NCBI GenBank assembly: GCA_030077755.1
Contig: JAQJZZ010000002.1
Coordinates: forward strand, 1,178,001 to 1,242,000
Length of the DNA: 64,000 nt
DNA from: Filosporella fistucella
Lineage: Eukaryota > Ascomycota > Leotiomycetes > Helotiales
Direction: 5' to 3'
Notes under the pieces: generated by a model
Databases searched by the model: none
What the model was told of the DNA's origin: nothing
What the model saw: the letters and a program-made list of their open reading frames with translations, nothing else
In this document: positions 24,366 to 37,156 of the stretch, piece by piece
Layout: each line of letters begins with the position of its first letter
How positions within the stretch are numbered: position 1 is the first letter of the stretch
Translations under genes and position numbers: made by a program

Positions 24366-25025
24366 TTATTAAGATTGGCGCAATGGATGATGGATAGCCT
24401 GGCTTTTGTAATATAGATAGTCTACCGTTAGCTGAAATGACGATGCTTTCCACACTCAATATGTCTTTAGTGTTACTCTGGTGAGAAGGTGGCCTGTGAG
24501 ATAGTGGCTCTGTGGTTTAACAAACTCCACACGCATAGAAGCAATACTAAATAAATATAATATGTGACTTGTCTACATAGTGAAGGACTTCGCGTCGACT
24601 TCTAATTCTTTGAACTGTGTTATGTGAGGGTGCCGAATCAAGTGATCGGCAGTCTATGGGTCAGAACAAATGATTCACAGTGGCTTCTCCTAAATTGCTT
24701 TTCGGAGTATTAAACACAACGCAAAGTGGGCAATCTCAATTTACATGATGAGACATTAGATCGAGGCACATAGAAGTATAAAGCGCTGCCAAACACAAGC
24801 TCCATGAAACAACACCGACTTGTGAGACTCAATTCACACTCTGCAAGGCTCTAAAACTGACATTTAAATCAATGTATTCATATATTCAGCTAGGTAACCT
24901 AGGTAAGCACCATCCTATAACCCACTAGAATACCCATACCCAAGCGCCAGCAATGCCTTCAAAACCGTTCACCGTCCAAACCAGGCTCACTTTCCTTCAG
25001 CAATACAGGTATCATAAATACATCC
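24366..25025. other. 3' flanks of SIN3 and the Cdc1-type gene
   Basis: This is a convergent spacer between two gene ends. It is AT-rich and holds no gene that I can see. Confidence 0.65.
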
Positions 25026-27227
25026 TCATCCCCATTTAGTCAAATACAAATATACAAGCACAACACACCACGCTGTTCTCCACACACTGGTCCATGTTTC
25101 CCTCCACACTGTTCCCCAAAATCCTAATGGTTTCCTGTCTCGTTCCACTCGGTCTCCTCTCGGCTTGCCGAAGTCGTCTGCTGGTGGGTAGTAAGAAGGT
25201 GTGTAGCCTGCTGTGTTTATGAGAGGAGGGGTGGCGAAGCGGACAGAATTTGCAGGGAGGCCGTAGCCTTTTGCTGGGGAGACGGAGCGGGTTCGTGCTG
25301 CGGAAGAACGAGGAGCGAGGTTGGAGACCGAGGGAAGATTGTTCGAGGAAGAAGAAGAATTGAAGTTTGAGTGCGGTTCTGTTGGAGAAGGGGTGCGGCG
25401 AAGGTCAGATTTCGTTGTTGGGAGGAGGGAGATGTCGTCTGACGAGGTGGAGGTAGAGGTGAGGGGTGAGAAGGGGGCAAGGCGGAGAATTGGTGTCAAG
25501 AAGGCCCTGACGATAAGGATGAAGATGGTGACGCCGATAAAGATTCCATAGCGGATCAAAATGCCAAGCTGATCGGGGAGAAGACATAGATGGCTTTCTG
25601 TTGTTGGGGATGTTTGAGCTGCCGTTCCGTGACCTGGAGGAGTAGAGGATAGGGGTTTGCCATCAGGTCCAACGGGGTTCCACATGCTTAGGAGCAGGAA
25701 ACCTGGCTTACGCACTCCCATAGCATAGCTTGTACTTTTGACTGTGATTTCCCTAGCGTGATTCTTATTTTCCGGATGGACAACTTCGCAATAATCATGG
25801 TCGTCGCCGGAGAACACTAAGTCAACATTCCCAATGCTAGACACAACCTTGACCGAATCGTCCTCGCTAAGGACATTCTGATATTGATATCCCTTTGAGA
25901 TAGATATGGCGTTTCGGTGATCGGGAAATACTGGCGATAATTGATGTTTTGGTGGCTTTGTCGGAGGCCAACGTTCTCTCTGGGGACCACAAGGCGTTCC
26001 AGGCTCGCGGTAGAGAGGAACATGGGTAAGCAAAATTGTTGGAAATTCTGCATTCCCCGGCCCTGGATCTAACGTGGGGAGGTTCTTGAAGTTGGCTTTT
26101 TCCACATCCTCCACTTTATGCCTGTATTGCAACACCTTTTCCTCTCCAGCTTGAAGACTCAACTCTCTTGCTACAGCCTTTCGTTTCGTGCTTTGAACAT
26201 TCGCCAGGAAATCCTGCACTGGTTGCGTAATCTCCTTATTCTCATGCTCAGCCCCTGTGGCGCTCAATGACACCGCGTCTATCGACACAAAGGTATGATT
26301 TCCAATCACATCTACTCTATTCCCCTCTCCAAAGTAAACCTCGAATCGATTCCGTATCGGTAGCTTAATATTCTGGCCAAATCCCAAATCGTGATTTCCA
26401 GGCAGAGTACTTATGATTTTCCTCCCTCTCTGCCATGGTCCTGGATCCGCTCCAGCTAAATTCCAAAATTTGTAAAATATCCGTCCAAATCGATCGTACT
26501 CATGCAACCAGAAATCCTCACCATATCTCTTACCCCACGTATCTACATACGCCTGTTCGCCAGATGGTCTCTGCCCATTTGCCCATGACGGATCTGCTGT
26601 ATTCCCATGCGCGGTTTTCCATTCCCTGCCTCCATCAAATAAATCCCCCAAGAAGAAAATCGTGTCTGGATGCAACCGTTTCTGGAGAGAAATGTATGAC
26701 TTCTTCATGTAATTATCCGTATGTAACATCGTCAACTTGTCTAAAGGCCATGGTCGCTCAGGATAAGTATGTGGATCGATGATCTGGGGATCCGCCAGGA
26801 AAACTAAATGATGGGGCGTGGCATCCTTGGGCTATTCCACTGTCAGTTACTGTCATTACATCCCTTGCCTATGAATTGAAATTTCGGTGTGGCATACCCA
26901 TCGTTCCCAATTCTCCCACTGGCATTCTTTCACTGTACTTTGAAAAACCCATCTTTCGCCCCAAAGCAGCACAAATACCCATATCAATATGAACAAATGC
27001 GGTAGGTTGAGAAGTCTTCGCGGATGCCAACTCCTCTCTAATTGTCTCAGCGACCTCGGAATCCTTGAAGCACTCGTTGATACCGCCGTGTAAGAGCGAT
27101 CATTCCACAATCTCTGCATCACTACTGCAAGGCCCGGAGGAAGTGTAGAGAGTAGGCGCGCGAACAGAGACGGGGGCTCGATGAAGTGGTCGCGTGTACT
27201 GGAGGTGCTATAATAGGAGGGAGCCAT
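25026..27227 (-). CDS. Cdc1/Ted1-type membrane metallophosphoesterase
   Basis: This integral-membrane calcineurin-like phosphoesterase belongs to the Cdc1/Ted1/PGAP5 group, which trims ethanolamine phosphate from GPI anchors in the ER/Golgi using manganese. Exons 27227-26898 and 26831-25026 join in phase 0 to give 711 residues. A transmembrane segment lies near residues 72-95 (HLFILIWVFVLLWG). The metal-site blocks follow: FLADPQI, FLGDLFDGGREW, LPGNHDLGFG, ILLTHVPLYR and SGDDHDYCEV. Two hydrophobic segments near the C-terminus (IRYGIFIGVTIFILIVRAFL and the last 25 residues) complete the topology. A low-complexity Ser/Pro stretch between them is probably cytosolic. Confidence 0.93.
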
Positions 27228-27795
27228 TGTGCTGATTGTTGGCCATGCCGAGAAGAAGAGGGACTATGGATAGGAGACAGAGGAATGGAATGGATCGACA
27301 GATGTGAGCTGGAAGGTGAAGGTGGAAAGGAGCTGATATTAAAAGTTTGGGTATGTCCCCTCTTAGGGTCTAGTGCTGTTCCGCTCATTCGTAACCCTGG
27401 TCTAGGTTGGTAGAACTAGTAGACAGACCCAGAACCCTGAGACGCACCAAGCGAGCAACGGAAGCTTGTTGGCAGGAGCGGGACGAACGCCCCTGAGTGC
27501 GATAAGATAGGTGGTAATTTACTGCGATGCTTTACAAAAGTTGACATAATTTCACGCATTAATTACACATCATGTATTTAGATTATCTGCCGCTGCAAAT
27601 CGATTCATTCATGTAACTCGTGAATTTCTAAGTGGTATTTCCAATTAATTCCCAAGAGGTCAGGCCATTACGAAGAAGATAAATACAGGATATTCGAAGG
27701 ATGTCAAATGCCTTTCCTACAGTCCCTGCTGGACGGAAAGGCGAAGTGTATGTTTGCGATATGTTCTCATCTACTGTCAGCGACCGAGTGGTTCC
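27228..27795. other. Intergenic region
   Basis: This holds the promoter of the Cdc1-type gene and the 3' flank of the GH3 gene, both on the minus strand. No further feature is seen. Confidence 0.6.
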
Positions 27796-30752
27796 TCAAA
27801 CAACCCAAGTAAACGACTGCTCGACTTCAAAGGAGCATTTCTCTCTGTGGTGGCGGTTAGCTTTTTCCTAGAACATAGAAAAGGGGATGAGCATACCTGA
27901 TATCTGCAGAAGAGGCACCAATCAAAACCTCAAATTTACCCTCCTCCGCGATCCATGAATTCAGGTCTGTATCGTAGTACCCGACTGAGTATTTGTCAAG
28001 GTGCAAGATGGCGTCCTTGGTCTCGCCAGGCTTCAAGAAAACCTTGTTGAAAGCCTGCAACTCCTTCTCCGGTCGTGGCAGGCGAGACTTCTCGTCGTGA
28101 ATGTACGCCTGGACAATCTCCGCACCGTCAACATCACCAATATTTGATACTGGAACAGTAATGGTGATCTTATCGCCATCCGCATTTCCAAGGGTTGCGG
28201 CGCTGATCGTGGGTGTTCCGTATTTGAAAGTTGTATAAGAAAGACCATGACCAAAGGGGAAGAGAGGTGCGATATTCAATCGTTCGTAATGTCTATACCC
28301 TATATAGAGACCTTCACCATACAAGACTTTTAGGTTCTCGCCCGGCCAGTTGTGGTATGTTGGGTTGTCTTCTAGTCGTTTAGGGAAAGTTGTCTAGGGT
28401 ATGTTAGTTTGCTGTCAATGGATGCTCGTGATTCTCTTACAGGAAGTTTGCCACTTGGGGTCTTGAAACCAAACAAGACATCCGCCAAGGCATTTCCAGC
28501 TTCTTGGCCTTGATACCAAGCTTGAAGAATGGCAGGGGTACGATCCGCCCATGGCATTGTGACTGGCGATCCTGACTGATTGACCACAATCGTTCTTGGA
28601 TTTGCCTTTAGTACTGCCTCGATAAGACGATCCTGACTCCCATCTGCAGGTAGATCCATCGATTTCCTGTCATAGCCTTCCGATTCCCACTCTCCATCGA
28701 GTCCTACAATTACAATTGCGACATCAGACGCTTTAGCAGCATCGATGGCTTCTTGGAGGTAATCCTTCTTATCTTCCTCCTTGTAACCAATGCGAACACC
28801 ACCATTTCCGTGGGTGCGCTTCTCGGCCTTTTGTCTCCAGAATGGGCGTAACTCATTGGTCAATTCTGCTACCAGCTCAATTGGCTTTCCAGCTTCGAGC
28901 TGCAAGTCGAACAACTGTTGCTGAGAATCATCGAACATAGCCTCTCCCTTCTCGGTCCAGTTCCAGATATCGACTACTACCTTCCCATCTACGAGTAATC
29001 GTCCAGCTCCAACACTCGAGAAACTCATTGTGTGCAATCCGCTTGTCTTGGGGGTCAAAATAGTCTTTGCTCGGCATGACCAAACATTTCCAACTTCCAA
29101 TGGCACGGAATCCCACAGGAAAAGATCGGTGTTGGTTCTTTGCTGGATAACTCTTGGCTCACCCTCAAATTTGTCCCCAATATGGAACTCGAGGCTAACA
29201 CCCTGTTCTCCTGAAGCAGTCGTGCAGTAGTCGGCTGCCAGCGGTAACCATTTGTATGTTTGACATCCAACAGCATACTCAACCTCCTTCTCCGCAACAG
29301 CTTTGATGCTATCTAACGGAAGTGTGTTGTAGTAAGGGTTTAGACTGGCGCTACCACCACCGCCAGCAATGGCACGGTTGGCGTTGGGGCCAATAACTGC
29401 AATCTTGTCGGAGGGTTTGATAGGGAGGATACCCCCCTCGTTTTTGAGCAAAGTCAAACCTTCAGCTCCGGCATCCCGGATCAATTGACGTGTCTCCTCT
29501 CTATCATTCTCTGTCTCTGCAAGTTCGGCAGACATGTCACCTTTCTTCGTACGCTCGACGAGGTATAAGACGTTAGCAGCTGCTTTTTCAACTGCTTCTC
29601 TGCTCAAGTCACCATTCTCCACAGCGGCAAGAGTCTTTTCGCCACGCCACAACGTGGATACCGGCATTTCAATATCACACCCTGTTTCAATGGATTCGAC
29701 GTATGAGTTAGTTCCACCCCAATCAGACATAACCAGACTGTCAAGATTTAGCAGGGACCATTTTATGCATGAGATTTACTTACCCATCATAATTCCACTC
29801 GCCTCGAAGAATGTCTTTCAGTGTGTGTTCGTTCATATCAGCATGGACACCATTGATTAAGTTATAAGATGACATAACCGCCCAAGGGTTCGCTTCTCGG
29901 ATTGCAATCTCGAAAGGACGCAGGTAAAGTTCTCTGAGTGGACGTTCTTGTACTAGAGAGTCGATCTTGAACCTCTCAGTTTCCTGTTCGTTTGCCACGA
30001 AGTCTGTATCTGTCAGCACGTGACAGTATAACGTCAATAAAGGGTTGACTGACGCTTGATTGTTGCAGCAACACCTTGTCCCTGTAAGCCATTGATGTAT
30101 GATGAAGCCAACTTTCCGGTCAAAAAGGGGTCTTCGGAGAATGACTCGAAATTTCGTCCGCCAAGTGGTCCACGATGCAAGCATACTGTTGGTGCCAAAA
30201 GAACCTGAGCTTGTCTGGCCTTGACTTCCTCTGCAAGGTGTTCACCGACCTGGAAGAGAAGTTCCGTGTTCCAAGTTGCTGCTAGGGAGACACCACAAGG
30301 AAAGAGCGCAGCCTATCTAGAATTAGTTGTCTATTTCCAACATATCCATCAATTCTCTGACCTTTGTACCAGCTTTGAATATCGCACCACGGGCACCATT
30401 GGGGCCATCGCTAGTCTTGAATGCAGGTATACCTTTCTCGGGAATGGCTTTGGATCTCCAGAAATCAGCTGCTGTGAGAAGTGAGATCTAAGTACAATTA
30501 ATATCCAATTCTAAAAGTCTATGCCAGAAAATCTCCTACTTGTTCCTCGAGTGTGAGTGATGCTGCAAGAAGACGGGAATTTGCTCGTGCATCTCCTGCC
30601 TGTCTTATGGTGAGACTCTTGGTCAGCGGGCTATCTGGTGGTGAAAGTTCAGAGTTTGGCGTATCATTAGTATCTCCGCTTGATCGATCCTCTGAATCGG
30701 CATATTTATCGAAGATAGGATCGCTAATTTGGCTGTCTGGAGATTCCGGCAT
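27796..30752 (-). CDS. GH3 beta-glucosidase with PA14 insert, no signal peptide
   Basis: Seven exons close in phase (30752-30540, 30487-30362, 30312-30054, 30003-29784, 29737-28441, 28393-27897, 27844-27796) and give 886 residues. The GH3 N-domain carries KHFVANEQE and the nucleophile Asp in GLVMSDWGG (about residue 278). The PA14 domain follows AVGCQTYK and contains the fold features SGLHTMSFSSVGAGRLLVDG and DIWNWTEKG. The GH3 C-domain has the likely acid/base Glu within EWESEGYDR (about 620-626), then FPFGHGLSYTTF and the FnIII-like end. The last 16 residues come from a small 3' exon; without it the protein would end on an unrelated read-through. There is no signal peptide. The first 70 residues are Asp/Ser/Pro-rich and disordered, so an intracellular enzyme acting on imported glucosides is likely. 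Confidence 0.95.
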
Positions 30753-32509
30753 AGTTGCAAATTTAAATGTCCTTCGCAACCAATTCTTGTGTTGCTGTAT
30801 CCAATGTCGAGATGCAGCCTTTTTAGACAACAATGAGTGTGGCTAAGCCGGAAGAACGGGACAATAGCAGAGAGTTTTTAGGAATGGAAATATGAATGAC
30901 TTCGAAAGAGTGAACGGCGAATGGCGTAGTTTGAGTACGCCTTTCCAATAAGTGACAACAACTTCGATGTGTTGGGACCCTGTGTTCTATATACGATAAT
31001 GCTTGATAGGACTAAGAAAAGCGCCGGCCGGATCAGATGCAGCAGGTGATATATCTCAGACCCGAAGTATAGACGGATAAAGAAGCCTTTTCCCGCGAGT
31101 AAGAAGCAGAGAAACAGAGGATGAGACGAGAATGGATACAGCCCATCTTTTTCAGCGTGGCGGCTGAATGGGCGTACACTATGGAATGGGGGAATTGGGT
31201 CGCTGATGAATTGAAGTTGGCAGGCTGGCGAGTCACAACTTGCATTCTGCAAGTTGGCTGCACTCTGGACTCTGCCCACTTAGACTACAAGGGGCAAGCC
31301 GAGCAGGCTCCGACCAGCGTGTGGGGACTGAAGACGTGGGTTGGGGCTGGGGGGACCGATGAGAATTGGGACAGACGACACAGACGAGACGGAGAGAGAC
31401 GACGCGGCGTCGGGCCGTGAGCCTCTTAGTAGAGCTCTGGCTGGACTCTTCCCTGAGGACGATCAAGGAGGAGTAGTAGAGGGAGTAGTATCAGCAGCCA
31501 GCCGTAGCAGAATATCTCCATGTCGAAGAAGAGCAAGGGAGAACGGCCGTAGCACGTCTTTCGATACTCACTTTGCAATCCCTTTTTCATATCGCCATAT
31601 ATTGTGGGTGTGAGTGGCCTCGCTGTGGCCGTGTGGGAGGCGATATCGAAATCCGCATTGCAGGCTTTTGTGCCACGAGACAGGGAAGTTGGGATGATTA
31701 AATTTGATTGAGTGCATACGGCGCCGCTCCTGTGTTTCCGTTCGAATGCCTTCAGATGACTTGATATAGACTGGACCTTGCCTGCATCCGTCTGCAAGCA
31801 GTGATCAGGGCTTTATCGCTTCCAAGTTGCCTCCCGTTCAGCCCTTGACCTGTCCTTTGAATGTTTCTAAACAAGACTAGGGATCTCGGGCCGCCCAGGC
31901 CTATGTACGGAGTAGTCAAGCAGAAGGTCGGATTGGCAATTCGCTAAAGACAAGAAGATCTGCTGTAAGAAAGGGTTGGATTGCTCTTCTCAAGGAACCT
32001 CGGATTGTGAATGTTGAGCTGACGCTGGTTGCCAGCGAGAATGCTCTCTGTTTCACTCTACTGCTGTGGGTTCGGACGTGGTAGAATGGAAGTTCCTTGA
32101 TTGATGCTTAATCTTAACAACGATGCAGACGTGCAGGATTTGATGCGTGAAAGAGTGCATTACCGAGCAGTTACATCCATCGATCGTGAGATTTGATGTG
32201 AGGCGAAGGCTGGATATATTGTTGATGTTGATGCGATGTCTTTATTTTGATTGCATTGAGAAAAGAATAACCCGACCCGAGATCCAACCAAGGAATCAAT
32301 AACTTTGGGGTGGCCAGAATTCGGCCTAGTCTGCTCGCTCTACCATACGGAGACCAGGATCTTATCTAATCTATACTCCGAACCACCCCACCTCGCAGTG
32401 CGCACCTCTCTTCCGACAACATCCAACGTCTGATCTCGATATCGCCTCTTTTTTGCCTAGAGACAACACCCAATTCAGCCAGCAAAGGCGCCGTTGCTTT
32501 TGCATCGCC
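30753..32509. other. Divergent promoter region of GH3 and DUF202 genes
   Basis: The region is 1.75 kb long. Open frames of up to 133 codons occur on both strands but lack motifs and overlap each other, so I treat them as chance frames. CT-rich DNA from 32.38 to 32.56 kb probably marks the leader of the plus-strand gene. Confidence 0.55.
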
Positions 32510-32599
32510 ATGCGCTTTACCCTGTCCCTCCTCGCCCTCGCCCTCTTTCCCCTCGCCCCATCCCATGCCATTGATCTGCATCGGAACCACCATGGCTGA
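32510..32599 (+). promoter_or_regulatory. Upstream ORF overlapping the DUF202 start codon
   Basis: A 29-codon reading frame starts at 32510 and ends with TGA at 32597-32599. It overlaps the main ATG at 32592 in another frame. Its product would be MRFTLSLLALALFPLAPSHA followed by nine residues, a textbook signal peptide with almost nothing behind it. By position it could reduce translation of the main frame. It could also mark a secreted isoform made by alternative splicing, for which I see no exon. Confidence 0.5.
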
Positions 32600-33713
32600 A
32601 ACCTTAGGTCAGAACCCTACTGTCCCTACTGCTTCCTTTCCGGATGCGACGACGGCTACGGAAGATATTCCAGATGAGCCCCATCAAGATTCGGGACGTA
32701 GTTCCAGAGACGCGCGGGAATCGACTGAGCTTTCGCGGCTGAGACGCAACTATTCCAGGGCTTCCTCCCGCTATCAGCACCAAGGGTCAAGCACCGCCGC
32801 CTCGAAGAAGCCGACAACCTTTCTAGAATGTTTCACCTATGGTGTTTCCAAGTTCTGGCGGCGGCAGATCAGTGTTACTGTAGACCATAACACGTGTAGA
32901 GACCATCTTGGTATGTTGTCATGATTCACATCTTCAATTTGTCCTTTCCGGGTTCTCAGATAAACTCAGCACTATGGTTCATGCTTCAATGCTTCATTAG
33001 TATGCCGGAAGTTGGCCTCCGGCAGCCAGTCATGCACCGTGTCATCTGGTGTTTCTATGAAAACGTTGCACGAAATCATTTACTAGAGCTGTTGGTCCTC
33101 GGTACAATATGGGCTCGTTTATTTTCATTTATCAGTCAGTGGGAAAGGCGGGATCACGCACCGTGTCACGTTGCTTAAAGGAGTTCTTCCTTGCTTCTCA
33201 AATACTCTTATTTTACATGATGCGAGGTCAATAACGAAACTTTGCTGATATTCAGTCATGCATAGCGCTTGAACGGACATTCCTAGGATATCTACGGACG
33301 TCGCTTGCCCTATCCATGATAGGCATTACTGTTGCTCAACTCTTGCAAGCCTTCCTGATCCTACATTAATTGCATTGCAAGGAAACTTACTGACAGGCCG
33401 TGGGGTGTTTAGTCGGCTTCAGCATGCACCCCACCCGAACAGTATCTTCGGTTTCTACGTCCTAGGGAAGCCACTCTCGTGCATTTGCCAGGGTTCGGCA
33501 ATATACACTCTACTAATTGGGGCATTCAGGACTTGGAGGTCGCAGAATGCAATCATCAGAGACAAGGCCATTGCGGGGGGCTTTGAGATTGTTGCTCTTG
33601 CATTTGGTATATTCATCGTACGTATTCCTGGATCAAATTTCGCCAAATTCAACCCGTTGACAAAGCCTACGTTAGATCTTGCTCATGTTTCTTGTCCTTC
33701 TGATTGCAGTTGA
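32592..33713 (+). CDS. DUF202 membrane protein (YidH-like) with a GC-AG intron
   Basis: The start at 32592 (CACCATGG context) opens a roughly 100-residue disordered Ser/Arg-rich head. Then comes the DUF202 signature CRDHLALERTFLGYLRTSLA, TM1 (SMIGITVAQLF), FGFYVLGKPL with TM2, the RTWRSQNAIIRDKA loop, and TM3. Exons are 32592-32910, 33266-33344 and 33413-33713. The first intron is long (355 nt). The second has a GC donor (TT|GCAAGC), needed to keep VAQLFRLQH in frame. The 3' end is uncertain. Reading through gives 232 residues, whereas donors at 33607 or 33618 to an acceptor before 33710 would give ends at 33738 (VDISKEGLA) or 33754. DUF202 proteins have three TMs and unknown or transport-linked roles. 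Confidence 0.85.
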
Positions 33714-34971
33714 CATCTCAAAAGAGGGTCTCGCCTGACCTCACATGCCTATGATCCGACTATGGTTCAGGTGGTCCTGCATGTGCAGGCTTCTTTTGGA
33801 TTTTTGATAGGCAATACGAGCCGACTGAACCCTGATAAGGATGTCGTATTTGCCAGAAACTACCGGTCGAAAGGTGATAATTGGAGGAATTTTTCGGAAC
33901 GAAGGATCCTTCAATCAGCAACAATGTATGCTGCCGGTTATGGCACAAATATCTGGGAAAGTTCATGCATGTCTCACCTACCACACAGACATATTAAACA
34001 CTATCGAAAGCTTTCTAGACGTACCGGAAAGTTTCCATCAGATACTAACAATGGATTTCAATTCTATAGAAGAAATCAAACTATACCTCTTGGTTTCAAG
34101 GCTGAGGCAAGGAACGGGGAGATCTTGGTGGATTGCCGTCCCATACTTTACACATTAGCCAGGTGCCTTGCATACAACCTGCTTGAGCCAAAACTCACGA
34201 CATGTTTAAATATTGTGCCAATTTTTCTCTCAGATTGTGCAGACCAGTTTTTTCTGGCGTTGAAGGCGTTCAAAGTAGCCCCAAATAAGGTCAAAACCGG
34301 TTGTCATGTGTCAATCTAATAAGTAGAAAGAATTCCACAAATAAGCCATCGCCTCTCAAGGGCGATGTGTCCTCAGACGAGAGCAGAAATATTCTCGAAG
34401 AGAGTTGGCAACACATATATCCTTCCGTCCGGTTTTGATCACTCTCACCACAGCAATGAGACTTGAATGATTCACAAGAATAGGTGCACGTGAAGACTGA
34501 GTCATGTGATTTTTCACGTGCGCAACTTCTATCGAGCATCTGCTTAGTAAGTCAGCCACAGCACGGTCAACGGCGAAGGTGGTTTCCAGAACAAAGATGA
34601 TGTGATGCTCCACAAGTGCAAGCGCGAGAGACATACTCATTACGATCAGCGCCATGCCATTCTCTTCATTGTCCATCTCCAGGCTACATTTTTTTGTTAC
34701 CTAGGGAGGCTCATGCGCATGAAGCTGATCGCATGTTGCCATATTTTCTTGAAGTCCGACCAGCTTTTTGAGTTTGATTTTCTCACTGTCGAAAAACAGT
34801 ACCTAGGAATCTTCGGTAGCGTGCCGATTATCAACGCCTCCTCATTTTCAGGAGCCGCAATATTCGATCAAGAGTGGCATCATCCCGCATCTTCCCTTCT
34901 TGATAATCGACACCTTTTACAATTTCTTAACCGTCTCACAGGTACTGGGACGCTTACCCAGCTCCTGCAAG
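33714..34971. other. Region between DUF202 and zinc transporter genes
   Basis: A 185-codon plus-strand frame (33762-34319) overlaps a 106-codon frame in another register (33841-34158). Neither shows a known motif or a matching intron. The leader of the zinc transporter probably occupies the last few hundred bases. Confidence 0.45.
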
Positions 34972-36814
34972 ATGGCTTGGTCAAAGTCGACGCGAATTAC
35001 GATAATGCTGGCCATTGATGCCGCGTTCTTCGTTCTCGAGTTAGGAGTGGGATTGGTGGTCGGATCTCTGGCTTTAATGGCAGATGCATTTCATATGGTG
35101 GGTGCAAAAGCGCATGGATATTGGAAATACTCTAAAGACAATGGCTTTGTTTGCAGACCTCGTAATGGAGCTGACTTGCCTCTAGCTCAATGATATTATC
35201 TCACTTGTTGTTGGATTATGGGCTGTTAAAGCTGCACAAAAGTCTTCCACAGACAAATATTCTTTTGGTGTAAGCTTCGCCACTTGCCGGAAAGGAAATT
35301 GTTTCTAACGTTCATAGTGGTTGCGAGCAGAAATTCTTGGTGCATTCTTCAATGCAGTGTTCCTTATCGCGCTTTGCCTTTCTATTGTCCTGGAAGCTGT
35401 ACAACGACTTATCGATCCTCCCGAAATCAGTAATCCACAACTCATTCTTATCGTTGGTTCACTGGGCTTAGCATCAAACCTTGCCGGTTTTTTTGTTCTA
35501 GGTGGTCATGGACACTCTCATGGTCCAGGAGATGGTCATTCACATGGGGACGAGCTTGGGGCAGCTGAGGAGGGCCACGGTCATAGTCATGAGGGCCACA
35601 ACCACACTCATGATGAAGAACCAGATGGTGTTGCTGGGGATTGTTTCCCAGAAGCTGTGATTGCAAAGGCCAAGGCCAAGGACCACCATATTCGTTTCAG
35701 TGGCGATGATGATGAGGAAAGCTCGAGAAACAGCAATGACCTCAACCGTAGTCCCGCAAAGTCAAGGGCACATAAGAGGCGCACTAGCAGTGTTCGAGCC
35801 AGCCGTTACACAAACATTGACGATTTCAGCATACATCCAGCAAGCTTTAGACAAGATATAATTGCGGCAAGCAGAATGGATGGGATTGAAAGTGGAGATT
35901 CGACTTCGTCAGATGAAGACGCCCTTGTCAACCCAGAGGAGCCGACTGAAAATTCCCCGCTCTTAGCCTCGTCCAACGGGAAATCCAAGTCGAATGGTAC
36001 CACAAATGGTCACGATCACGATCATGACCATGGACACGAACACGACCATGATCATGGTGATATATTAAAACGCAGGCACGACTCATGGCATGCCGGACAC
36101 AACCACACAAAGCCCAAGAAATCGAAAAAGGGGGGCGGTCACGGCCATAGTCATGATGATATGGGCATGAACGCTATGATTCTTCACGTTATTGGAGATG
36201 CTTTGGGCAATGTTGGTGTCATTGTTTCCGCTCTGATTATCTGGCTTACCAACTGGTCTGGACGTTTCTACGCCGATCCTGCCGTCTCCCTCTTCATCAC
36301 TCTCATCATTTTGAAATCAACTATACCATTGACCTCTGCGACGGCCAAAATTCTTCTCCAGGCTACGCCAGACCATATCGAGGTCAACGAGATCAAGGAA
36401 GACATTCAAGAGCTTCCTGGCGTCATCAGTTGTCACCATGTACACATCTGGCAACTGAGCGATACTCAAGTGGTAGCTTCCATGCACATTCAAGTTGAGT
36501 TCCCAATCAGCGAAGCAGCAGGTGAGAGATATATGGAATTGGCCAAGGCCGTCAGGAAGTGTTTGCACGCCTACGGCATCCACAGTGCTACCATTCAACC
36601 GGAATTCTGTCTCGATAAAGCCCACGACCACTCTAATGACAGACCCGGAACAACTGGACTTGACGGCATTGTTGGCCAAGTGCGCTGTGGACTCGATGAT
36701 GACGATACTTGCCTACTGGAATGCGTTGATGATTGCAAAGGCAAGGGGTGTTGTTCACCTAAAGCAGCAGATTCCCAACATGATCACTCAGATCATGATG
36801 GACACGTTCATTAG
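34972..36814 (+). CDS. Vacuolar-type zinc transporter, cation diffusion facilitator
   Basis: This Zrc1/Cot1-like Zn2+/H+ antiporter most likely moves zinc into the vacuole. Exons 34972-35097, 35186-35269 and 35318-36814 close in phase and give 568 residues. The TM2 metal site is HMLND (HxxxD) and the TM5 site is HVIGDALGN (HxxxD), the pair that binds Zn2+ in ZnT/CDF carriers. YSFGWLRAEILGAFFNAVFL is the TM3 signature. Between TM4 and TM5 is an unusually long loop of about 250 residues with four His/Gly/Asp-rich blocks, typical of Zrc1-type sensing loops. The cytosolic C-domain (TPDHIEVNEIKEDI...HVHIWQLSD) is followed by a Cys/His-rich tail that may also bind metal. Confidence 0.95.
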
Positions 36815-37156
36815 AATATTTCATTATTTTTGTCACTGTGCCGAAGTAGGGAAGCTTTTAAAGCTGGGGCATGCCTTATTTGGGGCTCTAGGGTGTTTAG
36901 GCGTTTTTAGTTGTCTATGCATGACAAAGCTACTTACCTTGGCCTGGGTGAAGATGTATATTTTTCAGGCTTGTAATTCTATAGAGCATGGTAAATAATG
37001 AAGCTGTGGTTGATACATCGTATGGTTCTTGAGCCGCGGGTGTGAGTTTCGCGAACGGGCAGAGTAATGGCATTGATGCCTCTTTCAGGAGAATCTATCT
37101 CTGTTGATTTCTAATCTACGGACGCAATACCCCATTTCTTTTCGAGAAAACAATCT
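36815..37156. other. Convergent 3' flanks
   Basis: This short spacer lies between the zinc transporter and OLA1 gene ends. It includes T-rich DNA probably belonging to 3' UTRs. Confidence 0.6.

Noticed and set aside
1..31000. LPMO, hexose transporter and GH3 enzyme as a biomass-degradation gene cluster
   Set aside because: They are 6-28 kb apart with unrelated housekeeping genes between them, so physical clustering is not supported.
31426..31797. 123-codon frame upstream of the GH3 gene
   Set aside because: It lies in the shared promoter region, overlaps other frames and shows no family signature.
34602..35018. 138-codon frame overlapping the zinc transporter start
   Set aside because: It overlaps the true start at 34972 in another register; the transporter frame has clear TM and HxxxD motifs.
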